Source: Histoplasma ohiense
Lineage: Eukaryota; Ascomycota; Eurotiomycetes; Onygenales; Ajellomycetaceae
Direction: 5' to 3'
NCBI GenBank assembly: GCA_017607445.1
Contig: JAEVHH010000004.1
Coordinates: forward strand, 868,001-932,000
DNA length: 64,000 nucleotides
This document shows, in pieces, positions 33,306-43,846 of this stretch (position 1 is its first letter; every line of letters begins with the position of its first letter). The notes beneath the pieces were generated by a model, which was given only the letters and a program-made list of their open reading frames with translations, was not told the DNA's origin and did no database searches. Made by a program: the position numbers and the translations under genes.

Positions 33306-36300
33306 TCGGAATAAATATGTGGAAGCTAGCTGCAGGAAGCGAACAAATTACTCATGCGTTCCCATTGGAAAAAACGATTGTGTCCAATATAAATATGAAG
33401 ACTTGTATTCAGAGCGTTGGATAGGCCAAATGTCAACAAATCCATGACATTCTACCCTATAAGCTGAAGATGGGCAAGGAAACGATGGAAATGTTTCCAA
33501 AACCTGTGAGAAAAAGAAGCGGATATTTAATGCAATCAGAACAATCGCTGGCCCAACCAACATCTATAGTTAATTCAAGCAAATGCATCCAGGCCATAAC
33601 TTCGTCTCCATTTGCTAGCATACGCGCTCAACCTCTGTGATCGAATGCTCAATTCAATTTAGTACTCTGTTGAGGCATTCACTGCAAAATGCGTTTGGAG
33701 ACCTCTCAATCGAGGATAATGGTCGACATAAAGACGATAAATGTCCTTCTTTTCCTTCTGCCGTTCTCATCAAAATTTCACTTCTCAACATCGTCAGTGT
33801 CGTGTGTGACGAGAACTGTCAGTTAACAACCTTGATGTCCATCCCGTTGTGAGTAGCGAGATGTCCGCACAATCACCCTGCTGCCGGGCGTGATATCAGC
33901 AAGGGATTGCCTAGTTCATGCCGGAGGGATTTTCAGCTTGAGACCTGGACAGTACTGGAAGGGAGAGGAATAATTTGATCTCCACATTGTATTCCTCGGG
34001 TCCCAACGTCACATTTTCCAGCGGCAATAGTATTCAATCCGTCGTGACACTTCAAAGATCCTGCCAGCTCAATACCATACGATCTGGTTTCAAGATCCGA
34101 GCGTTCCCAATCCCACCTCCGTAGGAGGGCAATCGAAGATGGCCTCGTTAAACGAAAATCCTCAGGGGTGCAAACGTGTGATCGATTCAGAGAAGATACA
34201 ATTGGGTACATAATTTGGTCGACTTCGTGAATGCATTGCGTGAAGCCTGCTGTGATACGTTGTGCATGCGAGAATCCGTACGTTTCGATTGCGTACCCTC
34301 GAATACAATAAATTGTCACGATAGTAGGAGATTTAAAAGCTAACTGCCATCAATTCTGAGAAATTCTGTTTCCTCCCGTCCACCGGGACGTTTTGTGCCA
34401 TGTTCTTATAGTTTTTGGGCGAGTGGAAGCTAGCGGGGATGGATCTGCTCTTTGAGCTGTTGGTTCACTTCGGTAGCTTATATTTACTTATTTCAATTGG
34501 AGACAACTTGATGAATCACTGGTGCAAATTTCCCGTGATTTTCGTGCCGGCCGTCCAGCTCGATATCGTTGTCTTACCTACCCAACAAATGATATATTTG
34601 AACGTCCTAACAACGCCGTTACCCGCAGCAGGTATTTCCAGCCTGGGGGCCTTCACGATTATATTAGCATAAGAAATTGGTGAAAAAGTATCAAATATTC
34701 CCGGGAGCTTTCACGTCGTTCCGTGTCGCTCCTCTCTTGGTCCAAGACTCTTATTTATAGCAAGTACTGGGTTCGAGCTCCCTGACTAGCCACGCCATGG
34801 CTACGCCCTGCTATCAGGCAGATTGTTTTTAACAATACCAGCTATGATCTGACCCAGTCGGAAGCTGAATGATTTTTTTACGAATCTGTTTAATTCAGGA
34901 CGGACCGTTTCAAATTACTACTCTTCCAAGGCGGTTACGGTTATCAACATTATGTGGTCATATCGCACCGCATCACAGGGCATTGCATTTCTGCAAAACG
35001 CTTGGACAGACATCGTTGTCCATTTATACACCCTGATGAAGACTCCTAACTTCAACATAATCAATCCGTGGTTCATGCACCGCTCCTACAGATCTAAAAT
35101 AAAACTCATGATAAACATCATCTAGGGTTTGAGATACCGGGCATCAGCTCTACAAACAACACGGGAACACACAAGGCCAGCAGTCAAAACGACCTCAAGC
35201 TTCATTCCGATTCTGGAACCAAGAGCGCAAGGCCGGTGAAGTCCGAATTGTTTGCAACAGCCAAAACGGCTTGCATGGAACTAACCATGCATCTACTCGG
35301 GCTGTGTGGACTGATGGTGCGGTAGACTACATTTCCGTTGACGGGCAAAACTTATAATAAAATACTTGAAACGGGCAAAACCACCGGGCGATGCGACATC
35401 CTTAGGTATATCGGAATAACTGCGGTCGCACGGAATAAAATTGGGCAACGAAAGCCATTGCAGCGGGAAGATTGCTGATGCAAAACCGGCTGGCACTCCG
35501 TAGGTCTTGCATCTTTGGCGAAACATATTTGGCGAAGTATCTCAAAGCGAAAACAAACATATACTCCCCCCTCTGTTATGAAATAATGTCCATTAGGGCC
35601 AGATACGACTCGGATGCGGCTTCAGCCTCCCGAGCAGCAATGGACGAAAAATATCATGATGGAGGTGAAAGTTGATATCCAGCCAACTAACCCATGGCTC
35701 ATCCATTGCACATACCTTCCCGCTTATCGGGAACAAAGGTCACAATATACGAAGATATACGACGCTTGTTCTACACTGCACAAGTAGACCTCAGACCCTC
35801 AATGCGGAACTACAATCCTTATCTCGGAGCTACAACACCGTTTCAGTTCCGCTGCCCTAGTTAACATACAAGGTGTAATTAGAGGGAACGCGACAACTTC
35901 GTTTGGAAACTAATCCTAAGATATCTAATAGCCTTACTTACATTCCGAACGAATTCATAGACGCAAAGAATTAAGCCTTCGACTTTAGGCCCGGGATGTC
36001 ACTTTATGCCCAATCCCTGTCTATGGCATTATGCGAGTCGAGGGATATGTATTAAGTATTCGTATAAAGCAGGCCCGTGAGCGTATTCTGTGTAGCAACC
36101 TCCGCAATTGTCTCCATGTTTTTCTCTCATCACAGTGCTACACAATCGTCCGCTGAATGTGACATTGTGCGATGGCGTCGAGGCGTCCGAGCACGTTTTT
36201 TGTTAGCCATAGTTACTTACCTTGTCCTTGTGTGATATTTTTTCCCGTACATATCATATTTATAATTCGAAGGAGAGAGCGAGAGATAGATATTCATATA

Positions 36301-37608
36301 TATAGTTAGTGTAGTTTGGTGATTGAAACATTGGATACCAGAGTGCGCACTAGCAAGTTATTGGGAGTTAGTTATACGGGATAATTGGACAGCAGGCATG
36401 GGGATTCTGGTCCATTTTGGCTATTTTCTTGTAAATGCACAATAGAATCCTGTAAGAATCCTGTAGTTAATAGAACCAGAATAAAATGGGAGGGTTTTCA
36501 ATTTGTAGCCGTTAGACGGAAGAATATGCGTGTTTGGCAGCATCCAAACGGCCCACATTATTGATACTCATTGTCATCCTGCGCAAGTATGCATCTGAAA
36601 GCAATTTTCGTTACACGGGGCAGAGAGGGAGAATATGGGGATAGAGGTGCACTCTGCACTACGTTAGTTATTCTAAATATTTTTGGTTTTCTTGTTGTTT
36701 CGTCTTGATTGGTTCTGTTAGTTCCGTCGACGTAACCAACCCCGGACAATATTGACAGTATATATTGTTCTCGAGACCGCTCAAGAACAAGAGGAAACAA
36801 TATCTTCCCTCGGGAGCATAGGCCATAACCAGTAGCCGCCGGAATGCACGTAGCCAGTAATCATCTTCTCTGGCGTCCGCCCATATGCGATCTGCATGTG
36901 AGTTTTCTTGGGAAGAAGCCGACCCAGAGAACAGGAAGAGGCCGAAGAAAACGAAAACCCCGAATACGGGACATCAGTTCTCAAAGAGATTTCCATACCC
37001 CCTATTTTCTAACGTAGCCGATAAACTCAATAGTAGAAAATATTTGTTAGGAGAGGGATGGAAAAGGGTGAAAACAAACTACCTGGGCTGTAGTAGATTG
37101 TTCCTTGATGCAAACCTTATTTCATAGTAATTTTAGAGCTAGAGAGTATAGATACGGCTTTATAGGAGTAGCCTAGAGAGTGAAAAGGTAGCCAAAATAT
37201 ATAAATGGGGAAAATGGGACAATATTCGTCGGTGGTTTTGGATATAGAATGGTGGCAGGAGACACAAATACAGCATAAAAGCTTCGCCCGCGGAACATGT
37301 TACACCGTATGCCATGGTTGACTGTAGACGACTTGTACTTCCTGTCAAGATTTCTTGTCCCAGTCGGATATCAAGTGAACTTTTTTTATTTATTCAACGG
37401 GGAGCTGTCGGGTTCCCGACAACTCTTTGAGTTTTCGTCCTACCCCTGCCATTGTCGGTGATGTTGGTTCGTGCACAAAGCACATACAGCGGGCTTGTGA
37501 GAGGGGAAGGGTGTGGTTGATCAAAGATATAAGAAGACAATCAAAAGAGTCTTTGCCTTGTACCGTCCCATCCATTCCCAGCTTCTATAGACTTTTAAGA
37601 AGCGACGA
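33306..37608. other. Long gene-poor interval
   Basis: 4.3 kb with no supported gene. Short ORFs (for example 33933-34319 on the minus strand, 128 codons) have no recognisable domain. A tRNA T-arm-like match (GGTTCGAGCTCCC) lies at about 34769-34782. The last part should contain the crotonase promoter. It follows the dead MFS gene and may be part of the same decayed region. Confidence 0.5.
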
Positions 37609-38598
37609 ATGCCATTGACCCCGACGCCCTCTCGCATAATTACCACACGAGAACCTCATAATATCGAGAACGGTGCTGTGGTTAGATATTCTTCAGCAGA
37701 AGCGATATCGGTCAACGAAATCATGGCCAACTCAACCAATACATCAACTTTCCCCATCCAGCCGGAGCATGAAGATCCAGAGCCTGACGCAATCGCGATT
37801 ATCAAGCGGAGTGAAGGCATAACCACCATCGCCATGAACCGGCCAAAGAAACGAAATGCCATAGACATTCCAACAGCGAAGAAACTCTACTCAGCATTCC
37901 TCGACTTTGAAGCTGACGCATCCCAAAAGATCTGCATCTTACACGGAAATGGAGGGACGTTTTCATCCGGCTTCGACCTAACCCAGCTGGCCACTTGGCA
38001 TGGAGAATTACCGAATATGGCCCAGCATTCCAGTATCACTCGAGGGCAATTTGAACCAGTGCGTGGAGAAAATATAGGGCCACTCGGCCCAACTAGAATG
38101 CACATTCGAAAACCAGTGATCTGCGCTGTCTCCGGTTACGCTGTTGCTGGCGGCCTCGAGTTGAGTCTTCTGGGAGACCTGAGGGTGGTAGATGAAGACG
38201 CGATATTCGAAGTATCTTGTCGAAAATTAGGGGTGCCGCTGCTCGATGGAGGAACAGTCAGGCTGCCGCAAATTATAGGCTTGGGGAGGGCCCTGGATAT
38301 CATATTGACAGGGAGAGCGGTAACAGCGAAAGAAGCTCTAGACATCGGGTTGGCGAGTCGGGTGGTGCCGAAAGGGCAGTCGTTGAATGAAGCGATGAAA
38401 CTAGCACGGATGCTTGTATCCTATCCGCAAGAGTGTCTGAATGTTGATCGACAGTCATGCTATTATGTTGTATATCACGCACATTCGCTTGAAGACGCAC
38501 TGTCTCAGGAATTCGAGGCAGGAAGCAAGGTGAGCGACATGGCCATAGAAGCCGCGTTGGCATTTGTTCAGAAATCGCGGAGACGGTCGAAGCTTTGA
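37609..38598 (+). CDS. Enoyl-CoA hydratase/isomerase (crotonase) family protein, peroxisomal type
   Basis: A single exon of 329 residues. The crotonase fold is clear from M-N-R-P-K-K-R-N-A-I-D, the first oxyanion-hole segment G-T-F-S-S-G-F-D-L, the second A-V-S-G-Y-A-V-A-G-G-L-E-L, and L-G-V-P-L-L-D-G-G-T-V-R-L-P-Q-I-I-G. The protein ends in Arg-Ser-Lys-Leu, so the last three residues are a canonical PTS1 signal and a peroxisomal location is likely. Members hydrate or isomerise enoyl-CoA esters; the exact substrate cannot be told. About 60 residues precede the fold. A second in-frame ATG at about 37723 would remove 38 of them, so the true start is uncertain. No lesions. Confidence 0.88.
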   Translation: MPLTPTPSRIITTREPHNIENGAVVRYSSAEAISVNEIMANSTNTSTFPIQPEHEDPEPDAIAIIKRSEGITTIAMNRPKKRNAIDIPTAKKLYSAFLDFEADASQKICILHGNGGTFSSGFDLTQLATWHGELPNMAQHSSITRGQFEPVRGENIGPLGPTRMHIRKPVICAVSGYAVAGGLELSLLGDLRVVDEDAIFEVSCRKLGVPLLDGGTVRLPQIIGLGRALDIILTGRAVTAKEALDIGLASRVVPKGQSLNEAMKLARMLVSYPQECLNVDRQSCYYVVYHAHSLEDALSQEFEAGSKVSDMAIEAALAFVQKSRRRSKL

Positions 38599-39444
38599 AA
38601 TAGTGAACTCAGCGCAACTCACTGCCGGGAATACCTAAACTCTTTCGCGATAAAATAGTGGATCTCGCGGAAAACTAACGAGACAAAGCTAGGTCTTTTT
38701 CTTTTCCTTCTTTGGTGCTTAGCTATTCTGCTCTTTATCGGCTGTTAGTACTGTATAATGCTTCTCTAGAGAGCAAATGTATAGCGCATATCACACATTC
38801 TGCAGTCAATTTTGCAACTTTGAATTAAGACTTCTTCATGGATGGTTTCATACTATCTTCTTGCTTTCTTCCTGTTCATTTCCTCAAATGTTGGACGATT
38901 AATGATATCCGACCATTAGCTATCAGTAGTAGTATCAATTAATCAACAATAAAATGAAGTCCGCCGTGGAAGGGTTAAGATCCAACCTGGGTTAATGGCT
39001 AATAGAACCTGCATCAAGGTGAACTGAACAGGATGAATGTGAATTGGCAACTCTCTATCGCTTGCCTGTACAGTACATAGTATTGGGGAGTCAAGGTTGA
39101 ATTAGATATTTAACGCTGGGTCAAGTGGAAAGGGGCCATTGATGACGTCATCCCTTCCACAAAAAGCTCCTCCGGGCTGTGAGAAGATACAAAGATACTT
39201 CATATTTGTATCAATTGCGGGATCAGAATGTGCTCTACGGATATTGCATCTTGAATGATCAATTCTTCTTACAATTGTGTATCTGCCTCGTACTTTCTCC
39301 CCCGTTCCTAAATAGCCTGTTGGTGATATTCATCCACCTCCATGCTTCCAAAGGCGCGTTGCTGACAACTCTTGAAGAGCAGTCCAACAACCTATATATA
39401 TACGGTTATATATCATATCTTCCATCCAGTGGAAACCCAAGAAA
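38599..39444. other. Intergenic, ribokinase upstream region
   Basis: About 850 bp, A/T-rich, between two plus-strand genes. It holds the crotonase 3' end and the ribokinase promoter. No coding signal. Confidence 0.6.
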
Positions 39445-40758
39445 ATGGCTCCCGCAATCCGCATCATCGGCTCCCTAAACATCGACATGGTCTCCGTGAC
39501 CCCGCGCTTCCCATCCCCCGGCGAAACCCTCACTTCATCCTCCTTCAGCATCCACGCCGGCGGCAAAGGTGCCAACCAAGCTGTAGCATGCGGCCGCCTC
39601 TCCCGCCCCAAACCAACCACCACCACCACCGCCGTTACACCATCATCAACAGCAGCCGCAGTAGCAGGGACCTCCCCACCCGCCACAGACCCCACATCAA
39701 TCCACGTCGAAATGCTCGGTGCCACCGGCCAGCTAGACACCTACTTCCGCACCCACCTGCAACCGACCCTGCATGGTGCCGGCGTCCACACGGCCCGCAT
39801 CCGCCAGACCGCGGATGCGCACACCGGCGTCGCTGTGATCATCGTGGACAGCGCCGCCGGCGGCGAGAACCGCATCCTCTACTGCCCCGGCGCCAACTAC
39901 GCGGGCATGCAGTGCGCGCCGGACGTGCTGCAGCTGGCGCTCTCGCTCGCGCCGCGGGTGCCGGACGTGCTGCAGCTGGCGCTCTCGCTCGCGCCGCGGG
40001 TGCCGGACGTGCTGGTGCTGCAGGCGGAGATCCCCGTCGAGACTGTTGTGGGGATTCTGCGCCTGGTGGGGGCGTTTAGGGGGAGGCGGGGGAGGGGAGA
40101 GAAGGAGGAGGAGGCGGAGGCGTGGGCGGAGGTGGAGGTCGTGTTTAATCCGGCGCCGGCGCCGGAAGGGGGTTTGCCGGCGGATGTGTATGCGGCTGTT
40201 GATCATCTGGTGATGAATGAGACGGAGTGTGAGAGTATGGCGCCTGCGGGGATGGTGGGGGAGAGCCAGAGGACGGCGGCGACGTCGCGTGAGAGGAGGG
40301 ATAGGGTTGCGCGACATTTCCATGCGTTGGGGGTGCGGCATGTGATTGTTACATTGGGGGCGAAGGGGGTGTGGTACAGTGCTAGTGATGCGGGAAGGGA
40401 TGTACAGGGAGCCGCACGAGGGCAGGGAGCGGGGATTGGAGATGGAGATGCAGATGGAGATGGAGACGGAGGGTGGGTACGGTTTGTGGGGGAGGTGCCG
40501 GCGGCAAGAGTGGAGAGGGTGGTTGATACCACGGCGGCGGGTGATACGTTTGTGGGCGGGTATTCGGTGCAGATTGCACGGTGGAAGGAGGCGAGGAGGG
40601 CCGCGGGGCGGGGCGGGGAGGAGCTGACGGTTGAGGAGAGGAGGGAGCGTTATGGGCCCGCTATGGAGCGAGCGGTGAGGTGGGCTACGAAGGCGTCGGC
40701 GAGGTGTGTGGAGAGGAGCGGAGCTATGGACAGTATACCCTGGGAGGATGAGATTTGA
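39445..40758 (+). CDS. RBK1: Ribokinase, PfkB family
   Basis: Phosphorylates D-ribose at O5 to ribose-5-phosphate in the cytosol. A single exon of 437 residues, longer than the 310-350 usual for ribokinases. PfkB landmarks: N-terminal G-S-L-N-I-D-M, the substrate motif G-G-K-G-A-N-Q at 39-45, N-E-T-E at 258-261, and the anion-hole/catalytic motif D-T-T-A-A-G-D-T-F at 361-369 with the base at D367. The extra length comes from low-complexity loops: a Thr/Ala/Pro insert (57-83), a Glu/Arg-rich loop, a Gly-Asp repeat (330-343) and a perfect 42-bp tandem duplication (39919-39960 and 39961-40002) adding 14 residues. GC content is far above the neighbours. Activity is likely kept because the motifs are intact. 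Confidence 0.92.
   Translation: MAPAIRIIGSLNIDMVSVTPRFPSPGETLTSSSFSIHAGGKGANQAVACGRLSRPKPTTTTTAVTPSSTAAAVAGTSPPATDPTSIHVEMLGATGQLDTYFRTHLQPTLHGAGVHTARIRQTADAHTGVAVIIVDSAAGGENRILYCPGANYAGMQCAPDVLQLALSLAPRVPDVLQLALSLAPRVPDVLVLQAEIPVETVVGILRLVGAFRGRRGRGEKEEEAEAWAEVEVVFNPAPAPEGGLPADVYAAVDHLVMNETECESMAPAGMVGESQRTAATSRERRDRVARHFHALGVRHVIVTLGAKGVWYSASDAGRDVQGAARGQGAGIGDGDADGDGDGGWVRFVGEVPAARVERVVDTTAAGDTFVGGYSVQIARWKEARRAAGRGGEELTVEERRERYGPAMERAVRWATKASARCVERSGAMDSIPWEDEI
39919..40002 (+). repeat. In-frame 42-bp tandem duplication inside ribokinase
   Basis: Two identical 42-bp units starting CCGGACGTGCTG encode P-D-V-L-Q-L-A-L-S-L-A-P-R-V twice. A partial third unit (CCGGACGTGCTG at 40003-40014) follows. 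Perfect identity implies a recent event or an assembly artefact. Confidence 0.9.
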
Positions 40759-41316
40759 TTCGATTTGGTTTTATATATATATATATAAATATATTTTTAA
40801 TTTCATTTTACGGAAATATATAATATAGTATGTTACTTAATAGAACATGGGAATTTGAAATGATTGGGTTTTATATATCTATGTCTGAGTGACCAGCCAC
40901 CTCTCGCCTACCCTTCGAAGAAGACATATTAGCTCGATTAAGTATGAGAATGGGCTAAGCAGCCGACACCGGACCCGCCAATGGAAAACTTGTGCATGAT
41001 TGAGGCGCGAGGTCCCCAACACCCAGGGCCGTAGGCTTCCTGGGAAACCTGTAAAGCATGTCGAAGATGACACGACCATGTCCAACAGGGGTGGCTTGAG
41101 TGCACACCCCTTCAGTGATACAGATGACAACTACTGTGCGAGCAGCAAAGAAGACAGTTCAATGAAGCTGTCTCTGGAGCATCGCAGGCTTCCCACACAG
41201 CCATATGATACTGTGTTGTATCATCGTCAATTTCAGATCCCAAGAGCAGCAGCCACTGCAGGTTATGAAAGTGTTGAACAGGAAGACACACCCTCTGGAA
41301 CACAGATCATGGACTG

Positions 41317-41353
41317 GACACACACACACCCACACACACACACACACACACAC
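41317..41353. repeat. CA dinucleotide microsatellite
   Basis: About 18 CA units with one interruption (ACC). Likely length-polymorphic. Confidence 0.9.
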
Positions 41354-41870
41354 CCACTCACGACCTTCAATTGAAGCTGAGAGGCATAGTTGCTCTATTC
41401 CATTGTTGGCCTGAGGGGGAAGCTGTGATGCTCTCATCTACAGTGACCCAAGTCGTTTCAAGATGATCATGCACCATCCAATGACCGCTTCAGATCTCGC
41501 AGGTGAGATGACCGCCAGGGCCGACACAGAAAAAAGATTACAATGAATGGAAGGTCGAAGGTCTGGACAAGGAAAAAAACGTCGCTGCACTCGAAAGGAG
41601 GACGTCCACCTAATGGGCCTGAAAAAGGACTTGCCTGGATAAGGTGGGACATCCACGAGAATAGAGCTCTTCCATTTCAAGTAGTTGATTCCATTCAAGA
41701 TTCAAGATGGCTGCCTGCTTTCCTTCCAGCTTGGCCTTCGCGACCTTTCGAAATTCATCAAATCATAATCCCCTAATAGGATCCTGAGTTGATAGAGAGC
41801 TCGAGTTGCCCTCCAGTTTTTGTGTATAAGTATTTCCATTCGTTTGTCCTGTCTTTCCATGTATTCATTC

Positions 41871-41895
41871 CATCATCATCATCATCATCATCATC
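41871..41895. repeat. CAT trinucleotide microsatellite
   Basis: About eight CAT units in non-coding sequence. Confidence 0.9.
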
Positions 41896-42299
41896 CGAAC
41901 CATGGTATTATCGTTCACTTGACCTCCCATTTGAGATCGCATTTCAGCCCCTCTAGGTATAAGGGTATGAGTATCCTGGTCGTATTCATGTTCACTCATG
42001 TTGCTTGCAGGAGTATCTAACAACCCTGCAGCAGCACACGTTCTTGGAGGCATTTGTTTCCTCCTCTTTTTAAATCTTCAATTTTCCGAGATCAATGCTT
42101 TCAAACAGTTGCTTTTCGTCAGATCTCTTCTGCGGTTCAGCGATGCAGCTCACGAGACATTTTATACCTCGGAAAAATAAAGAAAATATGCGGAAGGTTG
42201 AAAAAAAACAAGCAATCAGGGCTATGTAACCCTTCCATAGGCCGTTTGCTGTACGCAGCGCTAGTCCGCAACAGGAAACCTGGCGCCAACACATGAAAT

Positions 42300-42381
42300 A
42301 GGGGTTTGGATTGGTTCATCCCCTCTACTACGAGCATGGCGCTGGTGGTGATCGAGATCTCTTGCCCCAGTAGCCTAACAA
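42300..42381 (+). repeat. Interspersed repeat, copy B
   Basis: Shares GGTTTGGATTGGTTC, TCTACTACGAGC, ATGGCGCTGGTGGTGAT and TTGCCCCAGTAGCCTAACA with copies A and C. It appears the fullest of the three. Sequence 60 bp either side does not match the other copies. Confidence 0.7.
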
Positions 42382-42651
42382 AATATGGACATTCATACTT
42401 GTGAGCGCTCTTCATTGTTATCCTTCAGTTATTCGGCGCCTGACACAACTTAGCAGGCGATAGCACCCAACGAGACGGTGCCAACAAATCGACAGCTTCA
42501 TGCTGGCTATCCCAGCAAAAACTCTCGCTCTTCGGGCCATCAAACCCTCACATCCAATTGAGAAGCTAGCTCTCATGATTAAACCTTGCCTCGCCAGACG
42601 GATTCACCATGGATACCACGCATCTTGAAACCCGATTTTACATGGCCGCAC

Positions 42652-43846
42652 ATGAAACTATCAACCATCTCTAAAACCACCCCTCCAGTGCCCTCAGTAC
42701 CAAGCAAAATTTCACTGCGATTCTGGGCTATTATTCACAAAGCTCTGTATAAGTTCTCGGCATATTATTGCTCATGGTTTGGCATCCAATTTGGAAGTGT
42801 TGCAGAATTGCCCTTTGGACTCATCATGAAGTGGACAGAGCGAACATCTCTGGAAGAAGTTGCTGCAATGCAGATGGCACGCGCAGGTGGAATACCTGAC
42901 CCCCAAGTTGCTAAGCTGCGGAGAACATCTCAGAGCGCGATTCAATCGGCCGTCTTACTCAATTCTGATGACAAGGTTGCCGGGGATAACCATGGAAAAC
43001 ACGCGTGACCCATTCGATCCTGATGTTGAGGAACCTTGGGTTCACGAGTTGAAGCTGTGTCTGGATTCGATGCGTCAATGGCGCATACCATTGCCCTATG
43101 ACCAAAATCGTATCTGCTCTGTGCTTGGGACAGCCATCCACAGCACCCGAGTGCCAAACCACATCATGGGCCCATTCGCAAATGAAAAAGAGCTTACAAG
43201 GTATCTTCCGTCCGCAGCTTCAGCCCACGGTTTCAAGTCAAGAGCTGAATATGATGCAGCATGGATTCGCGCAGAGCGAATCGATCAACATCCACATCGA
43301 GTCACCTTCACCCACGGGGATTTTAAAGCACACAATATTCTAGTGAATGATGATGGGCGTTTATCTGGGTTTCTTGATTGGGAGTCCGGGGGTTGGTGTC
43401 CTGAATACTGGGAGTTTACAACAGCAATGAGATTTGGAAGGAAGAGCTGGTGGTATCAAGTTGCCATGTGGATGGGAGGCGATCAATACATGAAGGAGCT
43501 GGAGCTGGAGCTGGAGCTGGATGCTGACATCGCGGTTAATTTATTGACAGTCGATTCATACATAGGGATGGATGTAGGGAAACCGAGTTTGCTTATGATA
43601 GTTATTGGCTGGGTTCTTATTAATTATTCAACTGCACCCAACCCTTCCCCATCTCCTTCCCTTATCCCAGCTCGAACAGAAACACAAACAACCACCCAGG
43701 GTCGTCGTGCCAATACGAACAAAATTAGGAGCTGGAGGGATGATGAGGTACTAAAATACTGTAACTACCAACCATCTTCCTGCAGAGGAAAGACTAACCC
43801 GGTTGCACGCACCCTGCATGTACCGGACTGTCCAAGGCATGAATGA
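42652..43846 (+). pseudogene. Aminoglycoside phosphotransferase (APH) family protein, frameshifted
   Basis: Two overlapping frames make one APH/protein-kinase-like fold. The first carries the N-terminal lobe (E-L-P-F-G-L-I-M-K-W ... A-A-M-Q-M-A-R-A-G-G-I-P). The second, shifted at the C5 run 42900-42904, carries L-S-C-G-E-H and I-L-M-T-R-L-P-G, the catalytic F-T-H-G-D-F-K-A-H-N-I-L (H-G-D-x4-N) and the Mg-binding D-W-E segment. A GAGCTG hexamer expansion adds E-L-E-L-E-L-E-L near 43496-43520. The reading frame then runs past the usual end to a TGA at 43846. A TAA lies just upstream of the first frame at 42580-42582, so the start is uncertain and 42652 is the first ATG. The family phosphorylates small molecules; in fungi the substrate is unknown. 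Either a recent pseudogene or a one-base sequencing error. Confidence 0.75.

Larger units (their letters stand above)
40759..42651. other. Gene-poor interval with microsatellites
   Basis: About 1.9 kb. It holds a TA tract just after the ribokinase stop (about 40770-40795), a CA repeat at 41317-41353, a CAT repeat at 41871-41895 and interspersed repeat copy B (42300-42381). ORFs here are short and unrecognised. Confidence 0.6.

Noticed and set aside
33933..34319. 128-codon minus-strand ORF
   Set aside because: No domain, no splice or start context, isolated in decayed sequence.
39372..40341. Long ORFs in other frames over ribokinase (39372-40079 plus, 40341-39733 minus)
   Set aside because: Shadows caused by high GC; they encode Arg/His/Pro-rich low complexity and the ribokinase motifs are in the annotated frame.
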